Shown in pieces: positions 1 to 6,775 of a DNA stretch of 8,690 nt. The notes beneath the pieces are model-generated. The model searched no databases. It was not told the DNA's origin and was given only the letters and a program-made list of their open reading frames with translations. The stretch's first letter is position 1. Every line of letters starts with the position of its first letter. The translations under genes were made by a program, and so were the position numbers. Source of the DNA: Paraprevotella sp. (lineage in GTDB: Bacteria; Bacteroidota; Bacteroidia; Bacteroidales; Bacteroidaceae); assembly GCA_017425765.1 (NCBI GenBank), contig JAFOXE010000061.1, positions 1 through 8,690 on the forward strand. The letters run 5' to 3'.

Positions 1-918
1 ATTTATCCACTCGATGTCAATTTCGCCTGCTGCATTTTTCACCTGCTTTTTCAACAAGCTACGCAATTCGGGTTTTTCCTCCATTAATCGGCGAATGGTG
101 CGTATGGTAAGTTTTACAATTTCGATGTTTTGTTTTTCGTTGTGGCCACCTACATTATAAATTGAGCCATCCTTGGCTTGGGTCACCACCATATCAATGG
201 CTTTGCAGTGGTCTTCTACATAGAGCCAATCGCGAATGTTGGTTCCCTTTCCATATACCGGTAGTTTTTTGCCCTCGAGGATGTTTTTTATGATGAGCGG
301 TATCAACTTCTCGGGAAACTGATAGGGGCCGTAGTTGTTGGAACAACGTGTAATGCTGACGGGCATTTTGTAAGTATCCTTATAGGCGCAGACAATGTGG
401 TCGGCACTTGTTTTTGAGGCGCTATAGGGACTGTGAGGGTCGAGCGGAGTATTTTCGGTGAAGAATCCGGTTTCGCCCAGGCTTCCATACACCTCGTCGG
501 TGGACACTTGATGAAAACGTACGCCTTTGCGCCATGTGGGATAGCCGTTCTCGTCTTTGCCGGTTACCCATGCCTTGCGCGATGCATCGAGAAGGTTTTG
601 TGTTCCGAGGATGTTGGTTTGCAAGAAGAGTTGCGGATTTTCGATGCTACGGTCTACATGGCTTTCGGCGGCAAAATTCACCACTACGTCAAACTTAAAT
701 CGTGCAAACAATTCTTCAACCAATCGTGCATCGCAGATGTCGCCCTTCACAAAGAAACAGCGTTCGTCGTCGATGTCGGCTGCAATGGTTCCCAAATTGC
801 CGGCATACGTAAGCAAGTCGAGGATGACCACCTTCACATCGTCGTGCTTGGCCAAGATATACTTAATGAAATTTGCTCCGATAAATCCGGCTGCGCCGGT
901 CACTAAATACGTTTTCAC
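1..918 (-). CDS. rfbB: dTDP-glucose 4,6-dehydratase, 3' end cut off by the window edge
   Basis: Converts dTDP-glucose to dTDP-4-keto-6-deoxyglucose, the second step of dTDP-rhamnose and related deoxysugar synthesis; cytoplasmic, NAD+-dependent, extended SDR family. The visible 306 residues begin MKTYLVTGAAGFIG, the Rossmann NAD-binding turn (residues 8-14). They continue with NFAAESHVDRS (81-91), the STDEVYG active-site stretch (139-145, with catalytic Asp141 and Glu142), the SDR pair Tyr165 and Lys169 in SPYSASK, then RCSNNYGPYQFP (191-202) and NIRDWLYVEDH (227-237), all typical of RmlB. A stretch near 117-131 is the insertion I expect in Bacteroidota copies. The frame is open at base 1; family members run about 350-380 residues, so roughly 50-70 are missing. 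The start is GTG at 918: upstream codons hold no ATG before an in-frame TAA at 945-943, and the N-terminus matches the family. It has its own promoter. Function is near certain; the pathway end product cannot be told. Confidence 0.96.
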   Translation of the reverse strand, partial: MKTYLVTGAAGFIGANFIKYILAKHDDVKVVILDLLTYAGNLGTIAADIDDERCFFVKGDICDARLVEELFARFKFDVVVNFAAESHVDRSIENPQLFLQTNILGTQNLLDASRKAWVTGKDENGYPTWRKGVRFHQVSTDEVYGSLGETGFFTENTPLDPHSPYSASKTSADHIVCAYKDTYKMPVSITRCSNNYGPYQFPEKLIPLIIKNILEGKKLPVYGKGTNIRDWLYVEDHCKAIDMVVTQAKDGSIYNVGGHNEKQNIEIVKLTIRTIRRLMEEKPELRSLLKKQVKNAAGEIDIEWIN

Positions 919-945
919 TACTCTATATGTTTTAGAATTTTGTTA

Positions 946-976
946 CAAAAGTAAGGTTTTCTTTCAGCATTCCAAA
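946..976 (-). promoter_or_regulatory. Bacteroidota-type promoter for the dTDP-glucose dehydratase gene
   Basis: On the minus strand TTTG (976-973) is followed after exactly 19 bp by TACTTTTG (953-946). This matches the Bacteroides primary sigma consensus TTTG-N19-TAnnTTTG. Transcription would start near 940, about 20 nt before the GTG codon at 918. It is the best promoter match in the window, and suggests the gene can be expressed apart from the phosphoesterase operon upstream of it. I see no convincing terminator between the two genes, so read-through is also possible. Confidence 0.75.
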
Positions 977-1017
977 GATTTAAGGCTCAAAAATACATAC
1001 ACGCCTCTCGCCCATCC

Positions 1018-1509
1018 TCACCTTGGGATTTCCACCACTTGCAGGTCCTTAAACTCGCCCTCGTCAATGCAGAAGCGCACCAACGTGCGCACTTTGTGCC
1101 AACCTTGAAGTCCGGCGGCGCCGGGATTGATGTGCAAAAGCCCTAATGTGGCATCATACTGCACTTTGAGAATGTGTGAATGACCACTGATGAATAATTT
1201 TGGCGGACGTTCGAGAAGTTGCCTGCGCACCTCGGGTGCATAGCGCCCGGGGTAGCCTCCGATGTGCGTCATCAACACATCGGCCCCCTCGCAGGCGAAG
1301 CGCAGCCGTTCGGTATAAATCCGTCGCAAGTCGCCCCCGTCGCAGTTGCCATATACGGCCCGGAGCGGACGGAAATCGGCCAATCGACGAGCCACCTCAT
1401 AAGACCCTATGTCGCCGGCATGCCATATTTCGTCGCAATCCTCAAAATATTTCAAGTATTTATCGTCCCAATAAGCATGGGTGTCTGAAAGCAAGCCTAT
1501 GCGTTTCAT
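1018..1509 (-). CDS. YfcE/MJ0936-type metallophosphoesterase
   Basis: A 163-residue calcineurin-like phosphodiesterase of the small YfcE/MJ0936 group, probably cytoplasmic because it has no signal peptide or membrane segment. The two-metal site motifs appear in order: SDTH (residues 8-11), HAGDIG around Asp33, GNCD (54-57), the histidine in LMTHIGGYP (80-88) and GHSH (107-110), followed by INPGA. All expected metal ligands are present and the length is full for the family, so the enzyme should be active. Members hydrolyse artificial phosphodiesters in vitro, but their natural substrates are mostly unknown, so no specific reaction is claimed. Its ATG overlaps the stop of the upstream kinase-like gene by four bases (ATGA, 1509-1506), which suggests translational coupling and operon membership with that gene and the MATE transporter. 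Confidence 0.93.
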   Translation of the reverse strand: MKRIGLLSDTHAYWDDKYLKYFEDCDEIWHAGDIGSYEVARRLADFRPLRAVYGNCDGGDLRRIYTERLRFACEGADVLMTHIGGYPGRYAPEVRRQLLERPPKLFISGHSHILKVQYDATLGLLHINPGAAGLQGWHKVRTLVRFCIDEGEFKDLQVVEIPR

Positions 1510-2141
1510 GCGTTTTGTGCTAATTTACGTAACACAAAGTCTTTGATATAGGCAATGGTGCCCTCTACTCCCAGCACGGAAGAGTTGACACACAAATTGT
1601 ATGTGGCGGCAGCGCCCCACTTGCCGGTGCTGAAGTAGTTGTAATAGGCCGCCCTTCGTTCATCGCCCGAGTGAATCAAGCGCTGTGCCTCGTGAGCTGA
1701 GATGTTTTTGAGTTGGCACAAACGTTTGATGCGGTCGGTGGTGCCGGCCGAGATAAAAATACTTATGCATCGAGGGTCGTCACGAAGCACATAGTCGGCA
1801 CAACGCCCCACGATGACACACGAATTCTCATCGGCCACTTTACGTATGGCATTGCTCTGAATTTTGAACAAACTTTCGCGGCTCAGTTGGTTGTCATCGG
1901 GACTTCCGCCGCCTAAAAGGGGCGCAAAAAATCCGGAAAGAGCGCCAAAGAATCCCTTTCCACGCTCGTCGCTTTCCTCAAAAAACTTCACATTGATGCC
2001 ACTCTCCTTTACGGCCAATTGCAGTACCTCCTTATCGTAAAAGGCGATTCCTAATTCTTGTGCCAAGCGTTCGCCTATCAACCGACCGCCACTGCCCAGC
2101 TGGCGTCCTATCGCGATGATTACCTTTTTGTCTGAAGTCAT
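1506..2141 (-). CDS. Cytidylate kinase-like P-loop family protein
   Basis: A 211-residue P-loop protein of the cytidylate kinase-like family (Pfam PF13189 type). The N-terminus carries a kinase Walker A, GRQLGSGG (residues 12-19), then LAQELGIAFYDKEVL (26-40), a glycine-rich loop near 65-80, and VIVGRCADYVL (109-119). The Arg-rich stretch GDERRAAYYNYF (159-170) sits where nucleotide kinases have a lid or catalytic region. True cytidylate kinase (Cmk) differs, so phosphorylation of CMP should not be assumed; the substrate is unknown. I chose the ATG at 2141 because the family begins just before the P-loop. The longer reading from 2219 would add 26 residues lying inside the MATE gene. The gene starts 19 bp after the MATE stop and its own stop overlaps the phosphoesterase start, so the three are probably co-transcribed. 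Confidence 0.9.
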   Translation of the reverse strand: MTSDKKVIIAIGRQLGSGGRLIGERLAQELGIAFYDKEVLQLAVKESGINVKFFEESDERGKGFFGALSGFFAPLLGGGSPDDNQLSRESLFKIQSNAIRKVADENSCVIVGRCADYVLRDDPRCISIFISAGTTDRIKRLCQLKNISAHEAQRLIHSGDERRAAYYNYFSTGKWGAAATYNLCVNSSVLGVEGTIAYIKDFVLRKLAQNA

Positions 2142-2160
2142 ATATGATAAGGATAAAGAA

Positions 2161-3504
2161 TTATTTACCAAATCGTTTATACTGATGCAAAAGCATGGTG
2201 CCGGCCACCAGCGAAGCAATAAAGTCGGATGCCGGCATTGCCATCCAAATTCCGTTCAACCCCCAAAAACGAGGCAACAATATTAATAATGGAATAAGAA
2301 AAAGTAATTGTCGCGTTAAGGACAAAAATATACTTTTTCCGGCATGACCTATACTTTGGAAAAAATTGGCCGTAACCATCTGAAATCCGATAATAGGAAA
2401 CATGCACACCACAATTCTCATTCCTTGCACCGAAAGGGCCACCAACTGCTCGTCGGTGGTAAACATACGAATGCAAAACTCAGGAAACAGCAAGCAGACT
2501 ACAAAACAAAGAGTAGTGATGCCGGTAGCACCATAAATAGTGTATCGAAGCACCTGACGCATGCGATCGAAAAGTTGCGCCCCGTAATTGTAGCCCGCAA
2601 TGGGCTGCATTCCTTGATTCAACCCCATCACAATCATAGTAAAGAAGAATACAATGCGGTTGATGATGCCGTAGGCTCCAATAGCCAAATCGCCTCCATG
2701 TAAAGCCAAGCCGCGATTGATGATAATAACCACCAAACAAGCACACGTATTCATCAAAAATGGAGATAGGCCGATAGCGAGGGTATCCTTCACAATTTTG
2801 GAATGTAGCGCAAACGAGCCATGCCTAAAATGCAAAAATTCATTGGGATTGCTAAAGATTTTCAACTGCCACACTAAAGATACCACTTGAGCCAAAACTG
2901 TGGCCACAGCCGCACCACGTATCCCCATGTCAAACACATAAATAAAGAGTGGATCGAGCAAGGTATTCAGCACCACGGTAAGAATCGTAGCATTCATTGC
3001 AGTACGGGGATGACCGGCCGAACGCAGCACGGCATTCAGCCCCAAATAACTGTGCGTAATCACATTGCCCAGCAAGATGATTTCCATGTATTCGCGTGCA
3101 TAGCCAATAGTTGCTTCGCTGGCACCAAAAAAGTACAAAATGGGGTCGAGAAAGCATAAGGATGCAGCTCCGAACAACGTACCAAGTATGACATTCAGCG
3201 TAATGACGTTGCCCAAAACTGTTTGAGCCGTTTTGTAGTCGTGCTGCCCCAACTTGACCGAAATAAGGGTTGAAGCACCCACGCCTACCATGGCACCAAA
3301 AGCCACAGAAAGATTCATGAGCGGAAAGGTTACGGCCAACCCTGAAATAGCTAAAGCACCAACACCTTGTCCGATAAAGATACTGTCGACCATATTGTAT
3401 AGCGACGCTGCCGTCATGGCAATTATAGCCGGAACGGCATATTGAGTCAATAGCTTACCTACATTTTCCGTTCCTAGTTCTGTAGGTGTTTTCTTTGCTG
3501 ACAT
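2161..3504 (-). CDS. MATE family efflux transporter, MepA-like
   Basis: A 447-residue polytopic inner-membrane protein of the multidrug and toxin extrusion (MATE) family, which exports cationic drugs or metabolites in exchange for Na+ or H+. Hydrophobic segments recur along the whole length, consistent with the usual 12 helices in two six-helix halves. Family features include LLTQYAVPAIIAMTAASLYN near residues 18-37, VDSIFIGQGVGALAISGLA just after, LRSAGHPRTAM in the first half and GLNQGMQPIAGYNYGA in the second, the last being typical of the MepA-like branch. Length is normal (440-460) and there is no frameshift. Substrate and coupling ion cannot be read from the sequence. It is the first gene of a minus-strand operon with the kinase-like and phosphoesterase genes, which may hint at a specific metabolite rather than general drug export; that is inference. 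Confidence 0.95.
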   Translation of the reverse strand: MSAKKTPTELGTENVGKLLTQYAVPAIIAMTAASLYNMVDSIFIGQGVGALAISGLAVTFPLMNLSVAFGAMVGVGASTLISVKLGQHDYKTAQTVLGNVITLNVILGTLFGAASLCFLDPILYFFGASEATIGYAREYMEIILLGNVITHSYLGLNAVLRSAGHPRTAMNATILTVVLNTLLDPLFIYVFDMGIRGAAVATVLAQVVSLVWQLKIFSNPNEFLHFRHGSFALHSKIVKDTLAIGLSPFLMNTCACLVVIIINRGLALHGGDLAIGAYGIINRIVFFFTMIVMGLNQGMQPIAGYNYGAQLFDRMRQVLRYTIYGATGITTLCFVVCLLFPEFCIRMFTTDEQLVALSVQGMRIVVCMFPIIGFQMVTANFFQSIGHAGKSIFLSLTRQLLFLIPLLILLPRFWGLNGIWMAMPASDFIASLVAGTMLLHQYKRFGK

Positions 3505-3540
3505 AGATTAGATAGGTTCGTAACATGACGTTTAGATGCT

Positions 3541-3548
3541 CAAAGATA
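3541..3548 (-). promoter_or_regulatory. -7 box upstream of the MATE operon
   Basis: On the minus strand TATCTTTG (3548-3541) matches the Bacteroidota -7 consensus TAnnTTTG and lies 37 bp before the MATE start codon. I find no TTTG at the expected -33 position (about 3568-3571 reads TGGC), so the call rests on the -7 box and its place. Transcription would begin near 3535, giving a leader of about 30 nt. Confidence 0.55.
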
Positions 3549-3652
3549 TAAAAAAACATATTCAGTGGCCAGCATTTTGACCCGGTGTTAAAAAAAAATA
3601 GTCGTCAAAGAAACTTTTCAGCAAAAAAAAGATAGTATTTTGCTTTTTCTCG

Positions 3653-3660
3653 TATCTTTG
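3653..3660 (+). promoter_or_regulatory. -7 box upstream of the decarboxylase operon
   Basis: TATCTTTG matches the Bacteroidota -7 consensus TAnnTTTG and is the same octamer as the divergent box on the other strand at 3541-3548. A TTTG lies only 10 bp upstream (3639-3642), which is too close for a -33 element, so the upstream half is poor. Predicted transcription start is near 3665, giving a leader of about 90 nt before the ATG at 3757. An A-rich stretch at 3590-3630 lies upstream. Confidence 0.6.
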
Positions 3661-3665
3661 CGAGT

Positions 3666-3700
3666 GGTGTGCCTAGGAGCCAAACGCTTCGAGGTGTACT
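3666..3700 (+). promoter_or_regulatory. Possible 5'-terminal hairpin in the leader of the decarboxylase mRNA
   Basis: CCT (3672-3674) pairs with AGG (3692-3694). After one A/G mismatch, GGAGC (3676-3680) pairs with GCTTC (3686-3690) with one G-U, closing a 5-nt loop CAAAC (3681-3685). Several weaker pairs, mostly G-U, extend the stem outwards to about 3666/3700. The hairpin begins almost at the predicted transcription start, so it may protect the 5' end of the mRNA or have a regulatory role. Its base lies over 55 nt from the start codon and no poly-T follows, so it is neither a terminator nor an obvious start-site block. Pairing is seen; function is inferred. Confidence 0.35.
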
Positions 3701-3756
3701 TTAGTAGTGTTAATAAAGAAGTAAAAGAAAAACATTTAATCTAAATAAAAACACAA

Positions 3757-5310
3757 ATGAGTAAGCAACTAGAAAGAATCAAAGAGTTGGTCGAGTTGCG
3801 CGCCAAAGCGCGCCTCGGTGGTGGCGAAAAGGCCATCGAAAAGCAACACGAAAGAGGTAAATATACTGCTCGCGAGCGCATTGCCATGCTACTTGACGAG
3901 GGTTCATTCGAGGAAATGGACATGTTCAAGCAACATCGTTGTACTAATTTCGGCATGGAAAAGAAACAGTATTTGGGCGACGGAGTTGTAACCGGTAGTG
4001 GTACCATCGACGGCCGCTTGGTGTACATCTTTGCTCAAGATTTTACCGTAAACGGTGGTTCTCTTTCCGAAACCATGGCGGAGAAAATCTGCAAAGCCAT
4101 GGATCAGGCCATGAAAATGGGTGTGCCATGCATCGGCATCAACGACTCGGGAGGTGCGCGTATTCAGGAAGGCATTAACGCTTTGGGAGGATATGCCAAC
4201 ATTTTCCAACGCAACATTGAGGCCTCGGGTGTAATTCCACAGATTTCCGGTATCTTCGGACCTTGCGCCGGAGGTGCAGTATACTCTCCTGCCTTGACCG
4301 ATTTTATCTTGATGATGGAGAACACCTCATACATGTTCCTAACCGGACCCAAAGTGGTAAAGACCGTGACCGGAGAAGATGTTTCGCAAGAGGAATTGGG
4401 TGGTGCCTCGGTGCACGCATCTAAATCGGGTGTATGCCACTTTACAGCGAAAACAGAAGAGGAAGCCATGGAGATGCTCCGCACCTTGATTGGCTATATA
4501 CCTCAAAACAATATGGAAGAAGCACCTCGAGTAGAATGCACCGACCCCATAAATCGTATGGAAGATGCTTTGAACGAGATTATCCCCGACAACCCGAATC
4601 AAGCATACGACATGTATCAAGTGATTGGTGCCATCGTAGACAACGGCGAATTCCTTGAGGTGCAACCTGATTTTGCCCGCAACATCATCGTAGGTTTTGC
4701 CCGTTTCAACGGCCAAAGCGTGGGCATCGTGGCCAACCAACCAAGCTGTTATGCCGGCGTGTTAGATTGCAATGCCAGCCGTAAGGGTGCGCGTTTTGTG
4801 CGTTTCTGCGATGCATTCAACATTCCATTGGTTACCTTGGTAGACGTTCCGGGATTCCTTCCGGGTACCGGCCAAGAGTACAACGCCGTAATTTCACACG
4901 GTGCCAAGTTGCTTTATGCCTACGGCGAAGCCACTGTGCCTAAGGTGACCGTTACCTTGCGCAAGAGCTACGGTGGTTCGCACATCGTAATGAGTTGTAA
5001 GCAATTGCGTGGCGACCTTAACTATGCATGGCCATCGGCCGAGATTGCCGTAATGGGTGCATCGGGTGCCGTGGCTGTATTGTATGCCAAAGGAGCCAAA
5101 GAAGCCGAGGATCCAAAAGCCTACTTGGCCGAGAAGGAAGCCGAATACGACAAGCTATTCACCAACCCCTACCAGGCTGCAAAGTACGGATACATCGACG
5201 ACGTTATTGAGCCGCGTAACACTCGCTTCCGCGTGATTCGCGCCTTGGCACAATTGCAGACTAAGAAAATGACCAATCCGGTGAAGAAGCACGGTAACAT
5301 TCCTTTGTAA
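3757..5310 (+). CDS. mmdA: Methylmalonyl-CoA decarboxylase alpha subunit (biotin-dependent acyl-CoA carboxyltransferase)
   Basis: Transfers the carboxyl group between an acyl-CoA, most likely (S)-methylmalonyl-CoA, and biotin on the carrier protein encoded two genes downstream. The 517 residues hold two crotonase-fold carboxyltransferase halves (about 10-270 and 275-515). Visible landmarks are SGGARIQEG (131-139), [16 protein letters not shown] (168-183), the GGASVH stretch (215-220), [14 protein letters not shown] (362-375), KSYGG (403-407), [14 protein letters not shown] (425-438) and the C-terminal [10 protein letters not shown] (481-490). Glycine-rich loops for the oxyanion holes are present in both halves. 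Length is standard for MmdA/PccB. The sequence alone cannot separate propionyl-CoA carboxylase beta from the decarboxylase. The operon decides: it contains OadG-like, biotin-carrier and OadB-type subunits and no biotin carboxylase. The ATG at 3757 sits behind an A-rich leader without a clear Shine-Dalgarno site, normal for this phylum. Confidence 0.93.
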   Translation: MSKQLERIKELVELRAKARLGGGEKAIEKQHERGKYTARERIAMLLDEGSFEEMDMFKQHRCTNFGMEKKQYLGDGVVTGSGTIDGRLVYIFAQDFTVNGGSLSETMAEKICKAMDQAMKMGVPCIGINDSGGARIQEGINALGGYANIFQRNIEASGVIPQISGIFGPCAGGAVYSPALTDFILMMENTSYMFLTGPKVVKTVTGEDVSQEELGGASVHASKSGVCHFTAKTEEEAMEMLRTLIGYIPQNNMEEAPRVECTDPINRMEDALNEIIPDNPNQAYDMYQVIGAIVDNGEFLEVQPDFARNIIVGFARFNGQSVGIVANQPSCYAGVLDCNASRKGARFVRFCDAFNIPLVTLVDVPGFLPGTGQEYNAVISHGAKLLYAYGEATVPKVTVTLRKSYGGSHIVMSCKQLRGDLNYAWPSAEIAVMGASGAVAVLYAKGAKEAEDPKAYLAEKEAEYDKLFTNPYQAAKYGYIDDVIEPRNTRFRVIRALAQLQTKKMTNPVKKHGNIPL

Positions 5311-5331
5311 CCTTATTAAAAAAGACCTATA

Positions 5332-6291
5332 ATGAATAAACGTATAATTGGACTCTTCATCGCTTTGTGTGCCGTGGTGTGCCTTCATGCACAAGGCACC
5401 AGAAGCCTGAAGATAAGCGAGGTTGTCACCTGCAACACCGACGGACTGATTGACGAATACGGTCGTCGTGGTGCATGGATAGAGATAACCAACACGTCAT
5501 GGGGCACCGTGAACATTCATAGTTGCTACTTGACTATCAATCGCGCGGCTTTGAACCCGGCTCTGTCTGTACCTGAACGCATTTCGTTGATGTCGATGGT
5601 GCCAAAGGGTGATGCACGCACCGTGCTCAAGGCTCAAGAACGCATAGTATTTTACGCTGACGGACAAACCAACCTAGGAACCTTGCACACCAACTTTGCT
5701 TTGGATGCCAGCCAAGAGAACTTTATTGCCTTATACGATGGCAACGGAGTGTCGATTATCGACACAATTACCGTACCGGTGATTGGCGAAAACCAATCGT
5801 TTGCACGCTTGTTTGCCGAAAATAAAGACGAGGCCGACACCTGGTTGATTTTGGATAAAGAAGACGTTACCCCCGGTTCGCCCAACAGAGGTCAAGCCGA
5901 AAAGGTGAATAAAGTGGCCGAATGGAAAGCCAAGGATCCATACGGTATAGCCATGAGTATAGTGGCCATGGGAATCGTATTCGGTTGCTTGTTGTTCCTC
6001 TATATCTTCTTCCGCTCCTTTGGTAAATTTATGGAATACAGCGGCAAACTAGCTCGTGTAAAAGCCATTCGCAAGATTCACGAGAGTGCTGTCAAAGTAG
6101 CCGTTATCGCCAAAGATGGTAAAGAAAGTCGCGGTATCGACATGGAAACCTACATGGCTGTTATCGGCATGGCACTCCACGAATACGAAACAGATGTACA
6201 CGACGTGGAAAGTAACATCCTAACCATCATGCCCGAAGAACACACCGAATGGAATTCTAAAGACAATGCCATGAGAGAATGGCCCAAATAA
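5332..6291 (+). CDS. Lamin-tail domain fused to an OadG-like decarboxylase membrane subunit
   Basis: A 319-residue single-pass membrane protein. Residues 1-20 form a signal peptide with a likely cut at LHA/QG. Residues 25-185 look like a lamin-tail (LTD) beta-sandwich: KISEVVTCN (27-35), GAWIEITN (47-54), a YLTIN strand, FYADGQ and HTNFALDA, LYDGNGVSIIDTITVP (134-149) and the closing TPGSPN (180-185). A hydrophobic helix spans about 204-228, followed by a basic segment and a cytoplasmic tail with YMAVIGMALHEYETDVHDVES (274-294), the alpha-helical ending I associate with Bacteroidota OadG proteins. The helix and tail fit the small subunit (OadG gamma / MmdD delta) that holds the carboxyltransferase at the membrane. 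Position between mmdA and the biotin-carrier gene is where that subunit is usually encoded. Expected topology is LTD outside, tail inside. The role of the LTD part is unknown. The start follows the mmdA stop by 21 bp. Confidence 0.82.
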   Translation: MNKRIIGLFIALCAVVCLHAQGTRSLKISEVVTCNTDGLIDEYGRRGAWIEITNTSWGTVNIHSCYLTINRAALNPALSVPERISLMSMVPKGDARTVLKAQERIVFYADGQTNLGTLHTNFALDASQENFIALYDGNGVSIIDTITVPVIGENQSFARLFAENKDEADTWLILDKEDVTPGSPNRGQAEKVNKVAEWKAKDPYGIAMSIVAMGIVFGCLLFLYIFFRSFGKFMEYSGKLARVKAIRKIHESAVKVAVIAKDGKESRGIDMETYMAVIGMALHEYETDVHDVESNILTIMPEEHTEWNSKDNAMREWPK

Positions 6292-6318
6292 CCCTGCAAA
6301 CCTAACAACGTAAAAATC

Positions 6319-6768
6319 ATGAAAGAATATAAATATAAAGTAAAAGGTGCCGAGTTCAACGTAGTAATTCAAGAGGTTGACGGCGTAACGGCAAAAGTAG
6401 AAGTTAACGGCGTGCCCTTCGAGGTAGAGATGGACCGCCCCATGAAGATGATGTCCACACCGGTGATTCGCCCCGTGGCACACATTCATCAAGGTCCTGT
6501 GCAAGCCGCACCGGCTTCCATGCAACCCCAACCCCTTCCTACCGCCACTGCATCGGGTGCAGCCGTGCGCGCTCCGCTTCCGGGTACCATTGTGGCCATC
6601 GCCGTAACCAACGGACAAGCCGTCAAGAAGGGCGACACTGTAGCGGTTCTTGAGGCCATGAAGATGGAGAACAACATTACAGCCGAATGCGACGGTACAG
6701 TTACTTCGGTATGTGTAAACAAGGGTGATACGGTACAAACCGGTGCCGTGCTGCTCACAATCGGATAA
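6319..6768 (+). CDS. mmdC: Biotin carboxyl carrier subunit of the decarboxylase
   Basis: A 149-residue carrier that shuttles carboxyl-biotin between the carboxyltransferase and the membrane decarboxylase subunit. Residues 1-45 form a small N-terminal domain typical of decarboxylase-type carriers ([13 protein letters not shown] at 5-17). Residues about 50-82 are a flexible Ala/Pro/Gln-rich linker. Residues 83-149 are the biotinyl domain: [10 protein letters not shown] (85-94), KKGDTV (103-108) and EAMKMEN (112-118), in which Lys115 should be the biotinylated residue, followed by the mirror-image hairpin with NKGDTVQTG. All key positions are intact. Length fits the gamma subunit of methylmalonyl-CoA or glutaconyl-CoA decarboxylases better than BCCP of acetyl-CoA carboxylase. 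Modification would need a biotin ligase encoded elsewhere. The next gene starts only 7 bp after the stop. Confidence 0.95.
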   Translation: MKEYKYKVKGAEFNVVIQEVDGVTAKVEVNGVPFEVEMDRPMKMMSTPVIRPVAHIHQGPVQAAPASMQPQPLPTATASGAAVRAPLPGTIVAIAVTNGQAVKKGDTVAVLEAMKMENNITAECDGTVTSVCVNKGDTVQTGAVLLTIG

Positions 6769-6775
6769 ATAAAAT

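Noticed and set aside
433..906. 157-residue open frame on the plus strand
   Set aside because: It lies wholly antisense to the well-supported dTDP-glucose dehydratase; no recognisable motif and no promoter of its own.
977..1017. Terminator after the phosphoesterase gene
   Set aside because: On the minus strand there is a short T-run but no stable stem before it, only a weak GC-rich repeat.
557..1108. 183-residue open frame on the plus strand spanning the dehydratase and phosphoesterase genes
   Set aside because: It overlaps two conserved genes on the other strand and crosses their promoter region; no family features.
2142..2219. Upstream extension of the kinase-like protein by 26 residues from an ATG at 2219
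   Set aside because: The extra residues lie mainly inside the MATE gene, show no family similarity, and the ATG at 2141 places the P-loop at the usual N-terminal distance.
3505..3756. Remnant of a methylmalonyl-CoA epimerase or a small RNA gene in the divergent gap
   Set aside because: No open frame or epimerase motif is visible on either strand, and no tRNA-like or known riboswitch pattern; promoters and one leader hairpin account for what is seen.
3757..5310. Naming the carboxyltransferase as propionyl-CoA carboxylase beta subunit
   Set aside because: Sequence similarity alone allows it, but the operon carries OadB-type and OadG-type membrane subunits and no biotin carboxylase, which points to a decarboxylase.
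5332..5400. Lipoprotein signal in the OadG-like protein around Cys17
   Set aside because: The residues before Cys17 are A-V-V rather than a good lipobox, and a normal signal peptidase site LHA/QG follows directly.
6220..6738. 172-residue open frame on the minus strand
   Set aside because: It is antisense to the end of the OadG-like gene and most of the biotin-carrier gene; His/Gly-rich composition is a by-product of the opposite-strand codons.
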